64,000 nucleotides of DNA from Bacteroidota bacterium. Its GTDB lineage: Bacteria > Bacteroidota > Ignavibacteria > Ignavibacteriales > Ignavibacteriaceae. Positions within the stretch are counted from its first letter, which is position 1. The number at the start of each line of letters is the position of its first letter. The notes under the pieces are model-generated. The model was not told the DNA's origin, made no database searches, and saw nothing but the letters and a program-made list of their open reading frames with translations. A program made the translations under genes and the position numbers. The stretch is taken from the NCBI GenBank assembly GCA_021815405.1, contig JAKAGV010000009.1, forward strand, positions 1 to 64,000. Reading direction: 5' to 3'. This document shows positions 53,637 to 62,215 of this stretch, in pieces.

Positions 53637-54320
53637 ATGACCACTGTAACTGAAATATTTGATTTCTTTTTGCCGCGGTTTTGTCCGGCATGCAAACAAA
53701 AGTTAGCAGCTGATGAAAAGTATGTTTGTCCCGAATGTATAGACAAAATTCAAAGAGTATCTTCCGTCAGGCTTCAGTTTGAGTTCAATAAGAAATTTGC
53801 TGCAAAGAAATTTATCTCCGGTTATACCTCGCTTTATCTTTTTGAAAAGGATAAGGAACTTCAGAACATTATTCATGCCTTAAAATACAACCAGAAGTTT
53901 TTATACGGGAAATTCCTTGGTGAAAAGCTGGGAGAAATTTTTCGAAGTTTATTTGAAGGCTGGGAGATTGACATTATCATGCCGGTACCTCTCCATCATT
54001 TGAAGAAAGCCGAACGCGGTTATAATCAATCATCTTTTATAGCAAAAGGGATTGGAAAATCATTTAGAGTTAATGTTAGAGAGAATATTTTGAAGAGAAA
54101 CAGATTCACACAATCCCAAACAACAATGAATATATCCGAAAGGAAAGAAAACGTTAGCGGCGCTTTTACGATAAGACATCATGAGAAAATTGCCAAGAAA
54201 AATATTTTGTTAATCGACGATATAATAACAACGGGCTCGACAATAAATGAATGCGCTAAAGTACTGCTGGATAACGGTGCAGCAAAGGTTTACGCTGCAT
54301 CAATAGCTATTGCAGATTAA
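53637..54320 (+). CDS. ComF-family phosphoribosyltransferase-like protein
   Basis: A 227-residue protein. A zinc-finger-like double CxxC (FCPACKQKLAADEKYVCPECI, residues ~13-34) precedes a PRTase domain with MPVPLHHLKKAERGYNQSSFIAKG, NVSGAF and the PRPP loop ILLIDDIITTGSTINECAKVLL. These are all ComF/GntX features. ATG at 53637 is chosen over TTG 53634. ComF proteins are needed for DNA uptake in naturally competent bacteria; in others the role is unclear. It converges with argS, four bases away. Confidence 0.92.
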   Translation: MTTVTEIFDFFLPRFCPACKQKLAADEKYVCPECIDKIQRVSSVRLQFEFNKKFAAKKFISGYTSLYLFEKDKELQNIIHALKYNQKFLYGKFLGEKLGEIFRSLFEGWEIDIIMPVPLHHLKKAERGYNQSSFIAKGIGKSFRVNVRENILKRNRFTQSQTTMNISERKENVSGAFTIRHHEKIAKKNILLIDDIITTGSTINECAKVLLDNGAAKVYAASIAIAD

Positions 54321-54324
54321 AATC

Positions 54325-55983
54325 CTACATCCTTTCCGGTGCGCTTACTCCTAAAATTGTCAATCCATTTTGTAAAACAATTTTAGTTGCCAGTGCAAGT
54401 GCTAATCTTGCTTCAGCAAGATTATGCTCAGAGCCCAGTATTCTGCTAAAAGTATAGAACTTATGAAAAGCTGCGGCGAGTTCTTCCAGGTAAGTACAGA
54501 TTCTATGAGTTTCAAAAAATTCCGCACTCAAGATAACTTCATTTTTAAACTGGTGAAGCTTTCTTAATAACTGCAGCTCCTCATCTGATGCGAGCAAGTC
54601 TAAATTATCAACTGAAGCATGAAGGTTTTCCTTCTCTACCATTTTAATTATTGAACAGATTCGTGCATGAGCATACTGCAGATAAAAAACCGGATTCTCA
54701 TCGGATTGTTTTTTGGCAAGAGATAAATCAAAATTCATATGAGTAGTAATGCTGCGCATATTGAAAAAATATCTAACTACATCGGCGCCAACTTCATCAA
54801 CCAATTGGTCAAGTGTAATATAATTTGCTTTTCGTGTCGACATCTTTACAACTTCACCGCCATCCATAATGGTTACGAATTGGTGAATCAAAACTTTTAC
54901 TTTCTCTGAATCGTAACCAAGTGCTTTCAGACCGGCAAGAACATCAGGATAAGTTGCATTATGGTCCGATCCAAAAATATCAATCATCAAATCATAACCG
55001 CGATTAAATTTCTCGACGTGGTAAGCAATATCTGGTAAACGATAAGTTGGCTCTCCGGTAGATTTAACAATAACTTTGTCCTGCTCATTTCCAAGCTCAA
55101 TTAGCTTTAACCATGTAGCACCGTCTTTATCGTAAGCAAGATTTTTATTCTTAAAAATATCAATTGTCTTTTTAATCTTGCCTTCTTCATAAAGTGAATT
55201 CTCGTTATAAAATATTTTATGAATAATTTTCAACCGCTCGAGTGAATGCTTAATTTCTTTGAAGATTTCTGCTTCGGCATTTCTCTTAAAAATACCTTCC
55301 GCAGGTTCTTCTACCAATTTATTATTGTATTCAATAAGAAGACTTTTCGCAATATCTTTAATATACTCGCCTTGATAATAATCTTCCGGAAAATCTATTT
55401 TTTGCCCGAGCAATTCCAGGTAACGAAGTCTTACTGAATCGCCTAGCACGCGCATTTGTCTGCCGGCATTGTTAAAATAATATTCGCGGTCAACTGAATA
55501 TCCAACCCACTCAAGCAGGTTTGCAATCGTATCACCGAATACTGCATTTCTTCCGTGCCCAACTGTTAACGGTCCAGTAGGATTTGCCGAAACAAACTCT
55601 ACATTCGCTTTTTTGCCCTTATACTTTTCACAATGACCATAATTATTTTCATCTGCTAAAATCTCTTTAGTTATTTGGGCAATGTAAGTCGGAGTGAAAA
55701 AAAAGTTTATAAATCCTGGACCGGCAATTTCCGTTTTCTGAATTACATTTGAATCAATAGGTAAAGCAGAAATAATTTCTTGCGCAATCTGGCGTGGATT
55801 TTTTTTCTGACTCTTTACCAGCAGCATTGCAGCGTTTGAAGAATAATCGCCGTAAGCCTGAATTTTCGGTACATCAAATGTAATTTTTATATCGTTAAGG
55901 TAGTTTAACTTTTTTGCAGCTTCATTAAATAGAGATTGTAAGTATTCTTCCAAATTTTTCCTATTAAATTTTAATTTGAACAA
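54325..55983 (-). CDS. argS: Arginyl-tRNA synthetase
   Basis: A 552-residue class I synthetase. The HIGH-like motif is in PTGPLTVGHGRNAVFGDTIANLLEW, YYFNNAGRQMRVLGDSVRLRY follows, then DIFGSDHNATYPDV, and the KMSKS loop is present as GGEVVKMSTRKANYITLDQLVDEVG. The C-terminal DALR anticodon domain ends NGLTILGVSAPERM, the standard ArgS ending. Length is normal. The start is 16 bases downstream of rsfS. Confidence 0.97.
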   Translation of the reverse strand: MFKLKFNRKNLEEYLQSLFNEAAKKLNYLNDIKITFDVPKIQAYGDYSSNAAMLLVKSQKKNPRQIAQEIISALPIDSNVIQKTEIAGPGFINFFFTPTYIAQITKEILADENNYGHCEKYKGKKANVEFVSANPTGPLTVGHGRNAVFGDTIANLLEWVGYSVDREYYFNNAGRQMRVLGDSVRLRYLELLGQKIDFPEDYYQGEYIKDIAKSLLIEYNNKLVEEPAEGIFKRNAEAEIFKEIKHSLERLKIIHKIFYNENSLYEEGKIKKTIDIFKNKNLAYDKDGATWLKLIELGNEQDKVIVKSTGEPTYRLPDIAYHVEKFNRGYDLMIDIFGSDHNATYPDVLAGLKALGYDSEKVKVLIHQFVTIMDGGEVVKMSTRKANYITLDQLVDEVGADVVRYFFNMRSITTHMNFDLSLAKKQSDENPVFYLQYAHARICSIIKMVEKENLHASVDNLDLLASDEELQLLRKLHQFKNEVILSAEFFETHRICTYLEELAAAFHKFYTFSRILGSEHNLAEARLALALATKIVLQNGLTILGVSAPERM

Positions 55984-55999
55984 AAGAGGGTAAAAGGAG

Positions 56000-56410
56000 T
56001 CATTCAGATTTAATTTTTCGTGGTCTGCCCACCCGTTTTTTTGCCGGCTGTTCAGTCTGCAGAATTGGATCGATTACATCAATAATTGCTGCATCGCCCC
56101 AAAGTTTTTCTAAATTGTAAAAATCTCTGTAGTCCTTTTTAAAAATATGAACTACGACATCAACATAATCCATTAGTATCCAGGTCAATGCTTTGTAGCC
56201 TTCAACATGCCAATTCCGTATTCCTTCATCACGAAGACTTTTATCAATTTCATCTGCAATAGCTTTTACTTGCGTATCCGAATCGGCTGAGCAGATTACA
56301 AAAAAATCAGACATGGTAGTCAAGTTTCTCAGATCCATTATCTTGACATCATATCCTTTTTTGTTAAAGATTAGTCCGGTAATTTTCTCGGCTAAATTTT
56401 TTGAATCCAA
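56000..56410 (-). CDS. rsfS: Ribosomal silencing factor RsfS
   Basis: A 136-residue RsfS/Iojap protein: VKIMDLRNLTTMSDFFVICSADSDTQVKAIADEI, NWHVEGYKALTWILMDYVDVVVHIFKKDYRDFYNLEKLWGDA. It binds L14 and blocks subunit joining when nutrients are scarce. The C-terminus adds about 20 residues with a basic AT-hook-like KKRVGRPRKIKSE, absent from the shorter E. coli protein. It follows the LytR_C protein gene by nine bases and precedes argS by 16, so it belongs to a minus-strand housekeeping unit. Confidence 0.94.
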   Translation of the reverse strand: MDSKNLAEKITGLIFNKKGYDVKIMDLRNLTTMSDFFVICSADSDTQVKAIADEIDKSLRDEGIRNWHVEGYKALTWILMDYVDVVVHIFKKDYRDFYNLEKLWGDAAIIDVIDPILQTEQPAKKRVGRPRKIKSE

Positions 56411-56419
56411 AATTATTCC

Positions 56420-56899
56420 TTATTGATATGGTTTTAAAGTATTAAAATCTTTTCCGATTATCAAAGAGACATCAAGTAGGTAATTATTGTTCATCTGTTG
56501 GATAACATTTCTACGGTTAATACCAAGCGAATCTGCAACTTTATATGCATTTATCATGTTGCCTGTCCTGTCGATGACAATCGATTTTTCAACATCATAC
56601 GAAATATAATTTCCAATCTGTACAACGTCAAAATCATGTTTGCGTAAAAAGTTGGTCATCTTATCTGCAACACCGGAAACTCCACAGCCGTTTAGAACTT
56701 CAACTTGAACTTTGCTAGTAATCGGTTTCTTTTGAATAGTAATATCATCTACAGTGTTCGAACGAAGCTTAACAATAAGAGAATAAGACATGTAAACAAT
56801 AAGTGCGGCAAGAACCGGAATGATGATATTTAAAAATTTATTCGCAGAGAGATGCTTAACTTTTAATCCATTATTTTTTAGATGCTGATTTCCCTTCAC
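56420..56899 (-). CDS. LytR C-terminal-domain membrane protein
   Basis: A 159-residue protein with one transmembrane helix (NIIIPVLAALIVYMSYSLIV, ~25-44) and a LytR_C domain (~65-155: VEVLNGCGVSGVADKMTNFLRKHDFDVVQIGNY ... IVIDRTGN ... YLLDVSLIIGKDFNTLKPY). It lacks the LCP phosphotransferase domain that usually precedes LytR_C. A stand-alone LytR_C protein directly upstream of rsfS is a recurring arrangement in Bacteroidota and relatives. The molecular role is unknown. Confidence 0.82.
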   Translation of the reverse strand: MKGNQHLKNNGLKVKHLSANKFLNIIIPVLAALIVYMSYSLIVKLRSNTVDDITIQKKPITSKVQVEVLNGCGVSGVADKMTNFLRKHDFDVVQIGNYISYDVEKSIVIDRTGNMINAYKVADSLGINRRNVIQQMNNNYLLDVSLIIGKDFNTLKPYQ

Positions 56900-56928
56900 T
56901 TATTATCTCAAATCCAACAAGCAAATAT

Positions 56929-57423
56929 TCATCTTCCATAGAAGGGATTTTCAAGACCATAGTATCCGCCCATAAAAGAATAAGGAGAATAATAGCCGTA
57001 ACCTCCGTAAGGAAGATTGCTGTATTGCAAGGAAATTGAAAAATCCTTCCACGGCTTGTAGTTTATGGCTGCTCTATTAATGTAAACGCCGTTGATGCTT
57101 TTATTAAACTGGCTCCCAAGTGTACTATAAGGTGTTTGGACAACACTTGCTGCAAGCTCAACATTTAGCTGATCATTAAATTTATAGGACATGTCGTTCG
57201 TATAAACTCCGAGAGCAAGTCCTTGCCCACCAAATGTTGAATATGACATACTGTATGATTGGTTCATTTTAAAATTTTGCGGATTTATAAATCCAAACAA
57301 AGAAGAACTAGATTGTGCAATTATTCCATCCCGAACATCGCTTGTTGGGAAATTAGATCCTTTGAATTGAGCAAATGCCGTAATGGAAAGAATTACAACG
57401 AAAGTCATTATCAGCTTTTTCAT
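56929..57423 (-). CDS. Small secreted beta-rich protein of unknown function
   Basis: A 164-residue exported protein with signal peptide (1-19, ending AFAQ). The mature part contains SMSYSTFGGQGLALGVYTNDMSYKFNDQLNVELAASVVQ and ISLQYSNLPYGGYGYYSP, amphipathic strands with aromatic girdles, so a small barrel or periplasmic beta protein is likely. The tail is Tyr/Gly-rich (YGGYGYYSPYSFMGGYYGLENPFYGR). It is 29 bases upstream of the LytR_C gene. No family recognised. Confidence 0.7.
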   Translation of the reverse strand: MKKLIMTFVVILSITAFAQFKGSNFPTSDVRDGIIAQSSSSLFGFINPQNFKMNQSYSMSYSTFGGQGLALGVYTNDMSYKFNDQLNVELAASVVQTPYSTLGSQFNKSINGVYINRAAINYKPWKDFSISLQYSNLPYGGYGYYSPYSFMGGYYGLENPFYGR

Positions 57424-57514
57424 AAATTACCTCAAAATTTCAGGAGAATATTAATCATTTAGAAAAACAAAATCAATGAATTAAAAGTTAAATTTCTATT
57501 AACTGTTATATAAA

Positions 57515-57871
57515 TTACAGAATCTTTTCAATCTTATTGCTCTTGTCAACGAGAATAATCTTCGGCTTATGCCTTTGTGCTTCCTCATCAGACATTTGAG
57601 AATAAGCAATAATAATTACTTCATCACCTACAGCACCTAATCTTGCCGCAGGACCATTCAAACAAATTATTCCACTGTTAGACGGTCCTTCGATAGTATA
57701 AGTTTCAAGCCTGCTGCCTGTACTCATATTTACTACCTGTACCTTTTCATTTGGCAAAATATCAGCCACCTCAAGCAACGTTTTATCTATCGTTATACTA
57801 CCTTCATAATAAAGCTCAGCCATAGTTACCGTAGCGCGGTGTATTTTTGAGCGAAACATTTCTCTATTCAT
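57515..57871 (-). CDS. panD: Aspartate 1-decarboxylase
   Basis: A 118-residue pyruvoyl enzyme that makes beta-alanine for pantothenate. Self-cleavage occurs at G24-S25 in [10 protein letters not shown]9 (SKIHRATVT) and R/Y contact residues are present, as are [19 protein letters not shown] and [12 protein letters not shown]. Length is standard. No other pan gene is adjacent. Confidence 0.97.
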   Translation of the reverse strand: MNREMFRSKIHRATVTMAELYYEGSITIDKTLLEVADILPNEKVQVVNMSTGSRLETYTIEGPSNSGIICLNGPAARLGAVGDEVIIIAYSQMSDEEAQRHKPKIILVDKSNKIEKIL

Positions 57872-58109
57872 AAAAGCCTGTTAAATTTCAACATGCTAAT
57901 ATACTTAGAAGCAAATAATTGTTTCAAGGTTTAATCCGAGCAATAATTTCTTTTATCCGATTTTTAGCCATCAAATATATTGTAAAAGATAAGAACAAAG
58001 AGTTAGAAAAACCCTTGCTCTTTACCTTACGTGATACACGTTATGCGTCTTTTATAAAATTTAATAAACATGGATAATCTTGAAGTTTTCTTGATCTTGA
58101 GGAAAATAT
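57872..58109. other. Gap before the trp control region
   Basis: AT-rich, gene-free sequence between panD and the trp promoter. It should contain the panD promoter (minus strand). No repeat or hairpin of note was seen. Confidence 0.5.
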
Positions 58110-58140
58110 TTTGTCAAATTCTGATTTCTCACTTGACAAA
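58110..58140. promoter_or_regulatory. Inverted repeat over the trp -35 region (possible operator)
   Basis: TTTGTCAA (58110-58117) and TTGACAAA (58133-58140) are a perfect 8-base inverted repeat, and the right arm coincides with the proposed -35 element. Such a position is suited to a repressor of the trp operon. The regulator is unknown. Confidence 0.45.
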
Positions 58141-58162
58141 TAAATTTTCAGGATTATATTTG
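58133..58162 (+). promoter_or_regulatory. Probable trp operon promoter
   Basis: TTGACA at 58133-58138 is followed after 16 bases by TATATT (58155-58160), which also reads as TATATTTG (58155-58162), the TAnnTTTG -7 consensus of Bacteroidota sigma factors. Transcription would start around 58167-58170, leaving only a few bases before the trpL ATG at 58174. The leader may therefore be translated from an almost leaderless end. Confidence 0.6.
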
Positions 58163-58173
58163 CATTACGAAAT

Positions 58174-58269
58174 ATGAAAAAGTTTTCTGGGACATATTAT
58201 AACACAAACAAAAATTTAAACCTCAACTGGTGGTGGTGGTTTGGTATGTGCAATAATATGACCCAGTAA
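58174..58269 (+). CDS. trpL: trp leader peptide with four consecutive Trp codons
   Basis: A 31-residue frame, ATG 58174 to TAA 58267-58269, encodes LNLNWWWWFGMCNNMTQ at its C-terminal half. The four TGG codons in a row are at 58228-58239. No cellular role besides sensing Trp-tRNA is expected: a ribosome stalls at the Trp codons when charged tRNA-Trp is scarce. It lies between the promoter and a terminator/antiterminator pair directly ahead of trpE. Confidence 0.92.
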   Translation: MKKFSGTYYNTNKNLNLNWWWWFGMCNNMTQ

Positions 58270-58330
58270 TTCTGAGATAAATATTTTTTTACCTGAAACC
58301 CTTCTCAGTCAAACTGGGAAGGGTTTTTTT
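58262..58330 (+). terminator. trp attenuator: terminator with competing antiterminator
   Basis: The terminator is a 14-base stem with one G-T pair (58296-58309 and 58313-58326, three-base loop) followed by seven T residues (58324-58330). The competing antiterminator pairs CCCAGT (58262-58267) with ACTGGG (58313-58318) and CTGAG (58272-58276) with CTCAG (58304-58308), and so uses both terminator arms. A ribosome that reaches the trpL stop covers 58262-58276 and lets the terminator form. One stalled at the Trp codons leaves it free. Confidence 0.9.
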
Positions 58331-58345
58331 ATTTTAAGGCGTAAT

Positions 58346-59821
58346 ATGAAATTTGAACAATTTAAAGAGCTTGCAAAAGATTATAATCTTATACCGGTTT
58401 TCGAGGTAATAACTGCAGATATGCTGACGCCTGTATTGGCTTATTTGAAAATACGCGAAGAAGGGAAACAAAATTTTTTGCTTGAATCGGTTGAAGGCTC
58501 TGCTAATATGGCTCGTTATTCTTTTATTGGAAAGAATCCGCAAAAGATAATACAAAATAAAAATACTGAAATTACTGAATCAGTAAACGGAAACAGTCAG
58601 ACTTTTCAGAAAAATATTTTCGAGCACATCAGGGAAGAACTAAGGAAATATAAGCATCCCAAGATTGAAGGGCTGCCCGATTTTACAGGCGGCATTGTAG
58701 GCTATCTCGGTTACGAAAATATTTCTCTGATTGAGCGGGTAATAAAATTTCATTCAGAAAGCTTTGACAACCCTGATTCTATCTTTGGAGTCTATCAGAC
58801 AATTCTCGCCTTTGACCATTACAAACACCAGATAATCTTAATTACAAATGTAAATATTGAAAAGGATTCCAATCTTGAAAATCTTTTTAACGATGCAAAA
58901 AATATTTTGTCATCACTGCGCGAAGAGCTTAAAAAGCCGGTCAAATACAATTCCGATTTCAAACTAGACGGTGAACTAAAATCAATTATTGAAACCGAAG
59001 ATTACTATAATCAAGTTGACTCATGTAAACACAACATTGTTGAAGGCAACATCTTCCAGATAGTCCTTTCAAAAAGATTCTCCTCAAAATATAAAGGAGA
59101 CTTACTGAACGTTTACCGCGCACTCAGGATAATCAATCCTTCGCCTTATATGTACTTTTTAGAATTTGAAAATGATTTCACTATTATCGGAACATCGCCG
59201 GAAGATTTGCTGAAAGTAAAGAACAGGAAAACGCAACTTTTGCCTATTGCAGGAACTAGAAGGCGCGGTAAAAATCAGGAAGAAGACAAAGCGCTTGAAC
59301 AAGATTTGGTAAACGATCCGAAAGAACAGGCAGAGCATACAATGCTTGTTGACCTCGGCAGAAATGATCTTGGAAGAGTATGTAAGTATGGCACAGTCAA
59401 TGTTCTTGAAAAGATGAAAGTGCAAAGATACTCTCATGTAATGCACATGGTTTCCAAAGTTGAAGGGACGCTTGCCGATGACAAAGATACAATTGATGCT
59501 TTAATGTCGTGCTTTCCCGCCGGAACAGTAACAGGCGCACCGAAAATCCGTGCAATTCAATTAATTGATCAGTATGAAAAAGAAGAAAGAAATGTTTATG
59601 CCGGCGCTGTTGGATACTTTGATTTTTCCGGTAACCTTGATATGTGCATTGCAATCAGGACTTTGTTTGCGAAGAAGAATATAGTCTACTGGCAAGCAGG
59701 CGCAGGTATTGTTGCCGACAGCCGCCCTGAGCTTGAAGCTAAAGAGATAATGAATAAATCGGCGGCAATGGTAAATGCTTTAAAATATGCGGAGGTGCTA
59801 GATGAAAGTATTGATAATTGA
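58346..59821 (+). CDS. trpE: Anthranilate synthase component I
   Basis: A 491-residue chorismate-using enzyme. The N-terminal LLES region (FLLESVEGSANMARYSFIG) is the Trp feedback site of the family. The catalytic half has CKHNIVEGNIFQIVLSKRFSS, PSPYMYFLEFENDFTIIGTSPEDL, LPIAGTRRRGKNQEED, EQAEHTMLVDLGRNDLGRV, SHVMHMVSKVEGTL and the signature CFPAGTVTGAPKIRAIQLI. Glutamine-derived ammonia comes from TrpG, whose gene overlaps its end by 20 bases. AAGG six bases before ATG 58346 lies just past the attenuator. Confidence 0.97.
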   Translation: MKFEQFKELAKDYNLIPVFEVITADMLTPVLAYLKIREEGKQNFLLESVEGSANMARYSFIGKNPQKIIQNKNTEITESVNGNSQTFQKNIFEHIREELRKYKHPKIEGLPDFTGGIVGYLGYENISLIERVIKFHSESFDNPDSIFGVYQTILAFDHYKHQIILITNVNIEKDSNLENLFNDAKNILSSLREELKKPVKYNSDFKLDGELKSIIETEDYYNQVDSCKHNIVEGNIFQIVLSKRFSSKYKGDLLNVYRALRIINPSPYMYFLEFENDFTIIGTSPEDLLKVKNRKTQLLPIAGTRRRGKNQEEDKALEQDLVNDPKEQAEHTMLVDLGRNDLGRVCKYGTVNVLEKMKVQRYSHVMHMVSKVEGTLADDKDTIDALMSCFPAGTVTGAPKIRAIQLIDQYEKEERNVYAGAVGYFDFSGNLDMCIAIRTLFAKKNIVYWQAGAGIVADSRPELEAKEIMNKSAAMVNALKYAEVLDESIDN

Positions 59822-60368
59822 TAATTACGACTCATTTACTTACAACCTTGTTCAGCTTCTTGGAAAACTTGATTGCAGGCTTACAGTGAAGAGGAATGAT
59901 GAAGTGAATGAGAAACAAATTCAAGAAATGAAGCCGGATAAGATTGTTGTTTCTCCCGGACCAGGACGACCGGAAGATGCCAATGCATCTTTAACCGTAT
60001 TTGAAAAATTTGCGAACAAAATTCCAGTACTCGGAGTTTGTCTTGGTCATCAAGCGATGGGATATGTCTACGGCGGAAAGATTGTTAAAGCGCCGGTGCT
60101 GATGCATGGAAAAACTTCAACAATAAAACATGATGGGAAAACCATCTTTAAAAATATTCCGCAGGAATTTCTGGCGACAAGGTATCATTCGCTTGTAGTC
60201 GAAAGAAAATCACTTCCATCAGAGCTTGAAATTTCTGCTGAAACTGAAGATGGAAGTATTATGGGAATTCGCCATAAAAAATTTCCGGCAGAAGGGATTC
60301 AATTTCATCCCGAATCCTTTTTAACCGGCGAAGGGATTAATATTATTAAAAATTGGTTGTCACGGTAA
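59802..60368 (+). CDS. trpG: Anthranilate synthase component II (glutamine amidotransferase)
   Basis: A 188-residue class I glutamine amidotransferase: VLIIDNYDSFTYNLVQLLG, VVSPGPGRPEDA, the nucleophile in VLGVCLGHQAMGYVYGG, TRYHSLVVE and the catalytic His/Glu in IQFHPESFLTGEG. It starts inside the trpE end with GGAGG six bases before ATG. The same protein type can serve 4-amino-4-deoxychorismate synthase (PabA), so it may be shared with folate synthesis. Confidence 0.96.
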   Translation: MKVLIIDNYDSFTYNLVQLLGKLDCRLTVKRNDEVNEKQIQEMKPDKIVVSPGPGRPEDANASLTVFEKFANKIPVLGVCLGHQAMGYVYGGKIVKAPVLMHGKTSTIKHDGKTIFKNIPQEFLATRYHSLVVERKSLPSELEISAETEDGSIMGIRHKKFPAEGIQFHPESFLTGEGINIIKNWLSR

Positions 60369-60394
60369 TTTATACTGACTTCATTGGAGGAATC

Positions 60395-61420
60395 ATGATA
60401 AAAGAATATTTGGAAAAAGTCATCGACAAAGAAGATTTGTCATTTGATGAATCGTTCGCTGCAATGAGTGCAATAATGAACGGCAATGTAAATAACTCGC
60501 ACTTAGCTGGATTTCTTACAGCACTAAAAACAAAAGGCGAAAAGCCTTCCGAAGTAGCGGGCTTCGCAAAAGCAATGCAAGAGAAGAGCATTCGCATTTA
60601 TTGCGATGATGCGAATGTAATTGATGTTTGCGGCACCGGCGGAGATAATTCTGGGAGCTTCAATATTTCTACAGCAACAGCATTTGTAGTTTCCGGTGCC
60701 GGAGTAAGAGTAGCAAAGCATGGCAACCGTTCTATATCAAGCAAAAGCGGCAGTGCGGATGTTCTGCAATCTCTTGGAGTGAATATTAATCTTTCTAAAG
60801 AACAGTCGGAAGAGGCATTAAATAAAATCGGCATTGCATTTCTATTTGCACCACTCTATCATCCCGCAATGAAATATGCAGGGCAGGTTAGAAAAGAACT
60901 CGGTATGAAAACCGTATTCAACATGCTTGGACCGCTGACAAACCCTGCAAGAGTAAAAAAACAAATCATCGGAACATATAATTTAAAAGCCGCAAGAGTT
61001 ATGGCTGAAGCAGCAAAGTATCTTGAGATGGATAAAGTATGCTTCCTTTGCGGCGTTGATAAGTATGATGAAATTTATTTAGGAGATTATACCGAGGTTC
61101 ACGAATACAATCAAGGGAAAGAAATCAAGTCATACAAACTGACTAACGAATCTTTTGGTTATCCTCTTATTCACTTCGAAGATATTAAAGGCGATACTGC
61201 TGATGTAAACGCTCAAATTATTCTTGATATTTTTGAAAACAAAAATATAAACGGTGCATTCCACACTGTTGCGGCAAATGCCGCGCTTGCCTTGTATGCA
61301 GCAGGTTATTCTGAAAATTTAGATGAATGCAAAAAAGCTGCCGAAGATTCAATCTTAAAAGGAGCCGCACTGGCTAAGTTAAATGAGCTGAAAAAATTTG
61401 GTCTGGAGCATGCGAGCTAG
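60395..61420 (+). CDS. trpD: Anthranilate phosphoribosyltransferase
   Basis: A 341-residue enzyme that joins anthranilate to PRPP. ATG 60395 with GGAGG just before it is preferred over the GTG 42 bases upstream, giving MIKEYLEKVIDKEDLSFDE. Motifs are VIDVCGTGGDNSGSFNISTATAFVVSGAGVRVAKHGNRSISSKSGSADVLQSLGV (PRPP/metal site), FAPLYHPAMKYAGQVRKELG and RTVFNMLGPLTNPA-like TVFNMLGPLTNPARV. The stop is followed at once by the trpC ATG. Confidence 0.97.
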   Translation: MIKEYLEKVIDKEDLSFDESFAAMSAIMNGNVNNSHLAGFLTALKTKGEKPSEVAGFAKAMQEKSIRIYCDDANVIDVCGTGGDNSGSFNISTATAFVVSGAGVRVAKHGNRSISSKSGSADVLQSLGVNINLSKEQSEEALNKIGIAFLFAPLYHPAMKYAGQVRKELGMKTVFNMLGPLTNPARVKKQIIGTYNLKAARVMAEAAKYLEMDKVCFLCGVDKYDEIYLGDYTEVHEYNQGKEIKSYKLTNESFGYPLIHFEDIKGDTADVNAQIILDIFENKNINGAFHTVAANAALALYAAGYSENLDECKKAAEDSILKGAALAKLNELKKFGLEHAS

Positions 61421-62215
61421 ATGAATATTCTCACTGAAATATTAAAGAGTAAAAAAGAAGAAGTTGCAGGGCTCAAGATGAGGATGTCAAAGCAGTCATT
61501 CATCGACAGCAAATTTTTTAATGAAATTCCATTAAATTTTTATAACCAGATAAACGGTAAAAGTAATATCGCTATTATTGCAGAGATTAAGAAGGCAAGT
61601 CCATCCAAAGGATTGATTAAAGAAAACTTCAATCATTTAGAAATTGCACGGACTTACTTTTCTCACTCAGTTAATGCTGTTTCGATATTAACCGATCAGA
61701 AATATTTTAAGGGAGAAATCAGTTTTCTTTATGAGATTGCAGAAATCAAACAAGTTCCTCTGCTTAGAAAGGATTTTATTGTTGATGAAATTCAGATTTA
61801 CGAAGCAAAAGCTAACGGTGCAGATTTAATCCTTCTGATTTGCGAAGCTCTCTCTAAAAATCAGATAAAAGAGTTTACCAATCTTGCCTCCGATATTGGA
61901 CTTGAAGTTCTTCTAGAACTACATAATGAAAACCAGTTAGAAAAGATTGATTTCGGATTAAATAAAATAATCGGAGTCAATAATCGCAACCTTGAAGATT
62001 TTTCGGTTGACCTTTCAACGACACAAAAAATCTCCAAACATTTACCAAACGATGTTGTTCTTGTTTCCGAAAGCGGAATAAGTAAAAAAGGAGACATCGA
62101 CTATTTGCGAAGCGTTCATACTGATGCTGTTCTTGTAGGCGAACATTTGATGCGCTCTGATAGTATTGATTCAAGCATAGATGTACTAAAGAAATGGTGC
62201 GCAAATGAAAGTTAA
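61421..62215 (+). CDS. trpC: Indole-3-glycerol phosphate synthase
   Basis: A 264-residue TIM barrel that converts CdRP into indole-3-glycerol phosphate. Motifs are NIAIIAEIKKASPSKGLI (catalytic E/K), VSILTDQKYFKGE, VPLLRKDFIVDEIQIYEAKANGADLILLI, IGVNNRNLEDFSVDL and VLVSESGISKKGDI. It is a single-function TrpC; the isomerase follows as a separate gene overlapping by 11 bases. Confidence 0.97.
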   Translation: MNILTEILKSKKEEVAGLKMRMSKQSFIDSKFFNEIPLNFYNQINGKSNIAIIAEIKKASPSKGLIKENFNHLEIARTYFSHSVNAVSILTDQKYFKGEISFLYEIAEIKQVPLLRKDFIVDEIQIYEAKANGADLILLICEALSKNQIKEFTNLASDIGLEVLLELHNENQLEKIDFGLNKIIGVNNRNLEDFSVDLSTTQKISKHLPNDVVLVSESGISKKGDIDYLRSVHTDAVLVGEHLMRSDSIDSSIDVLKKWCANES

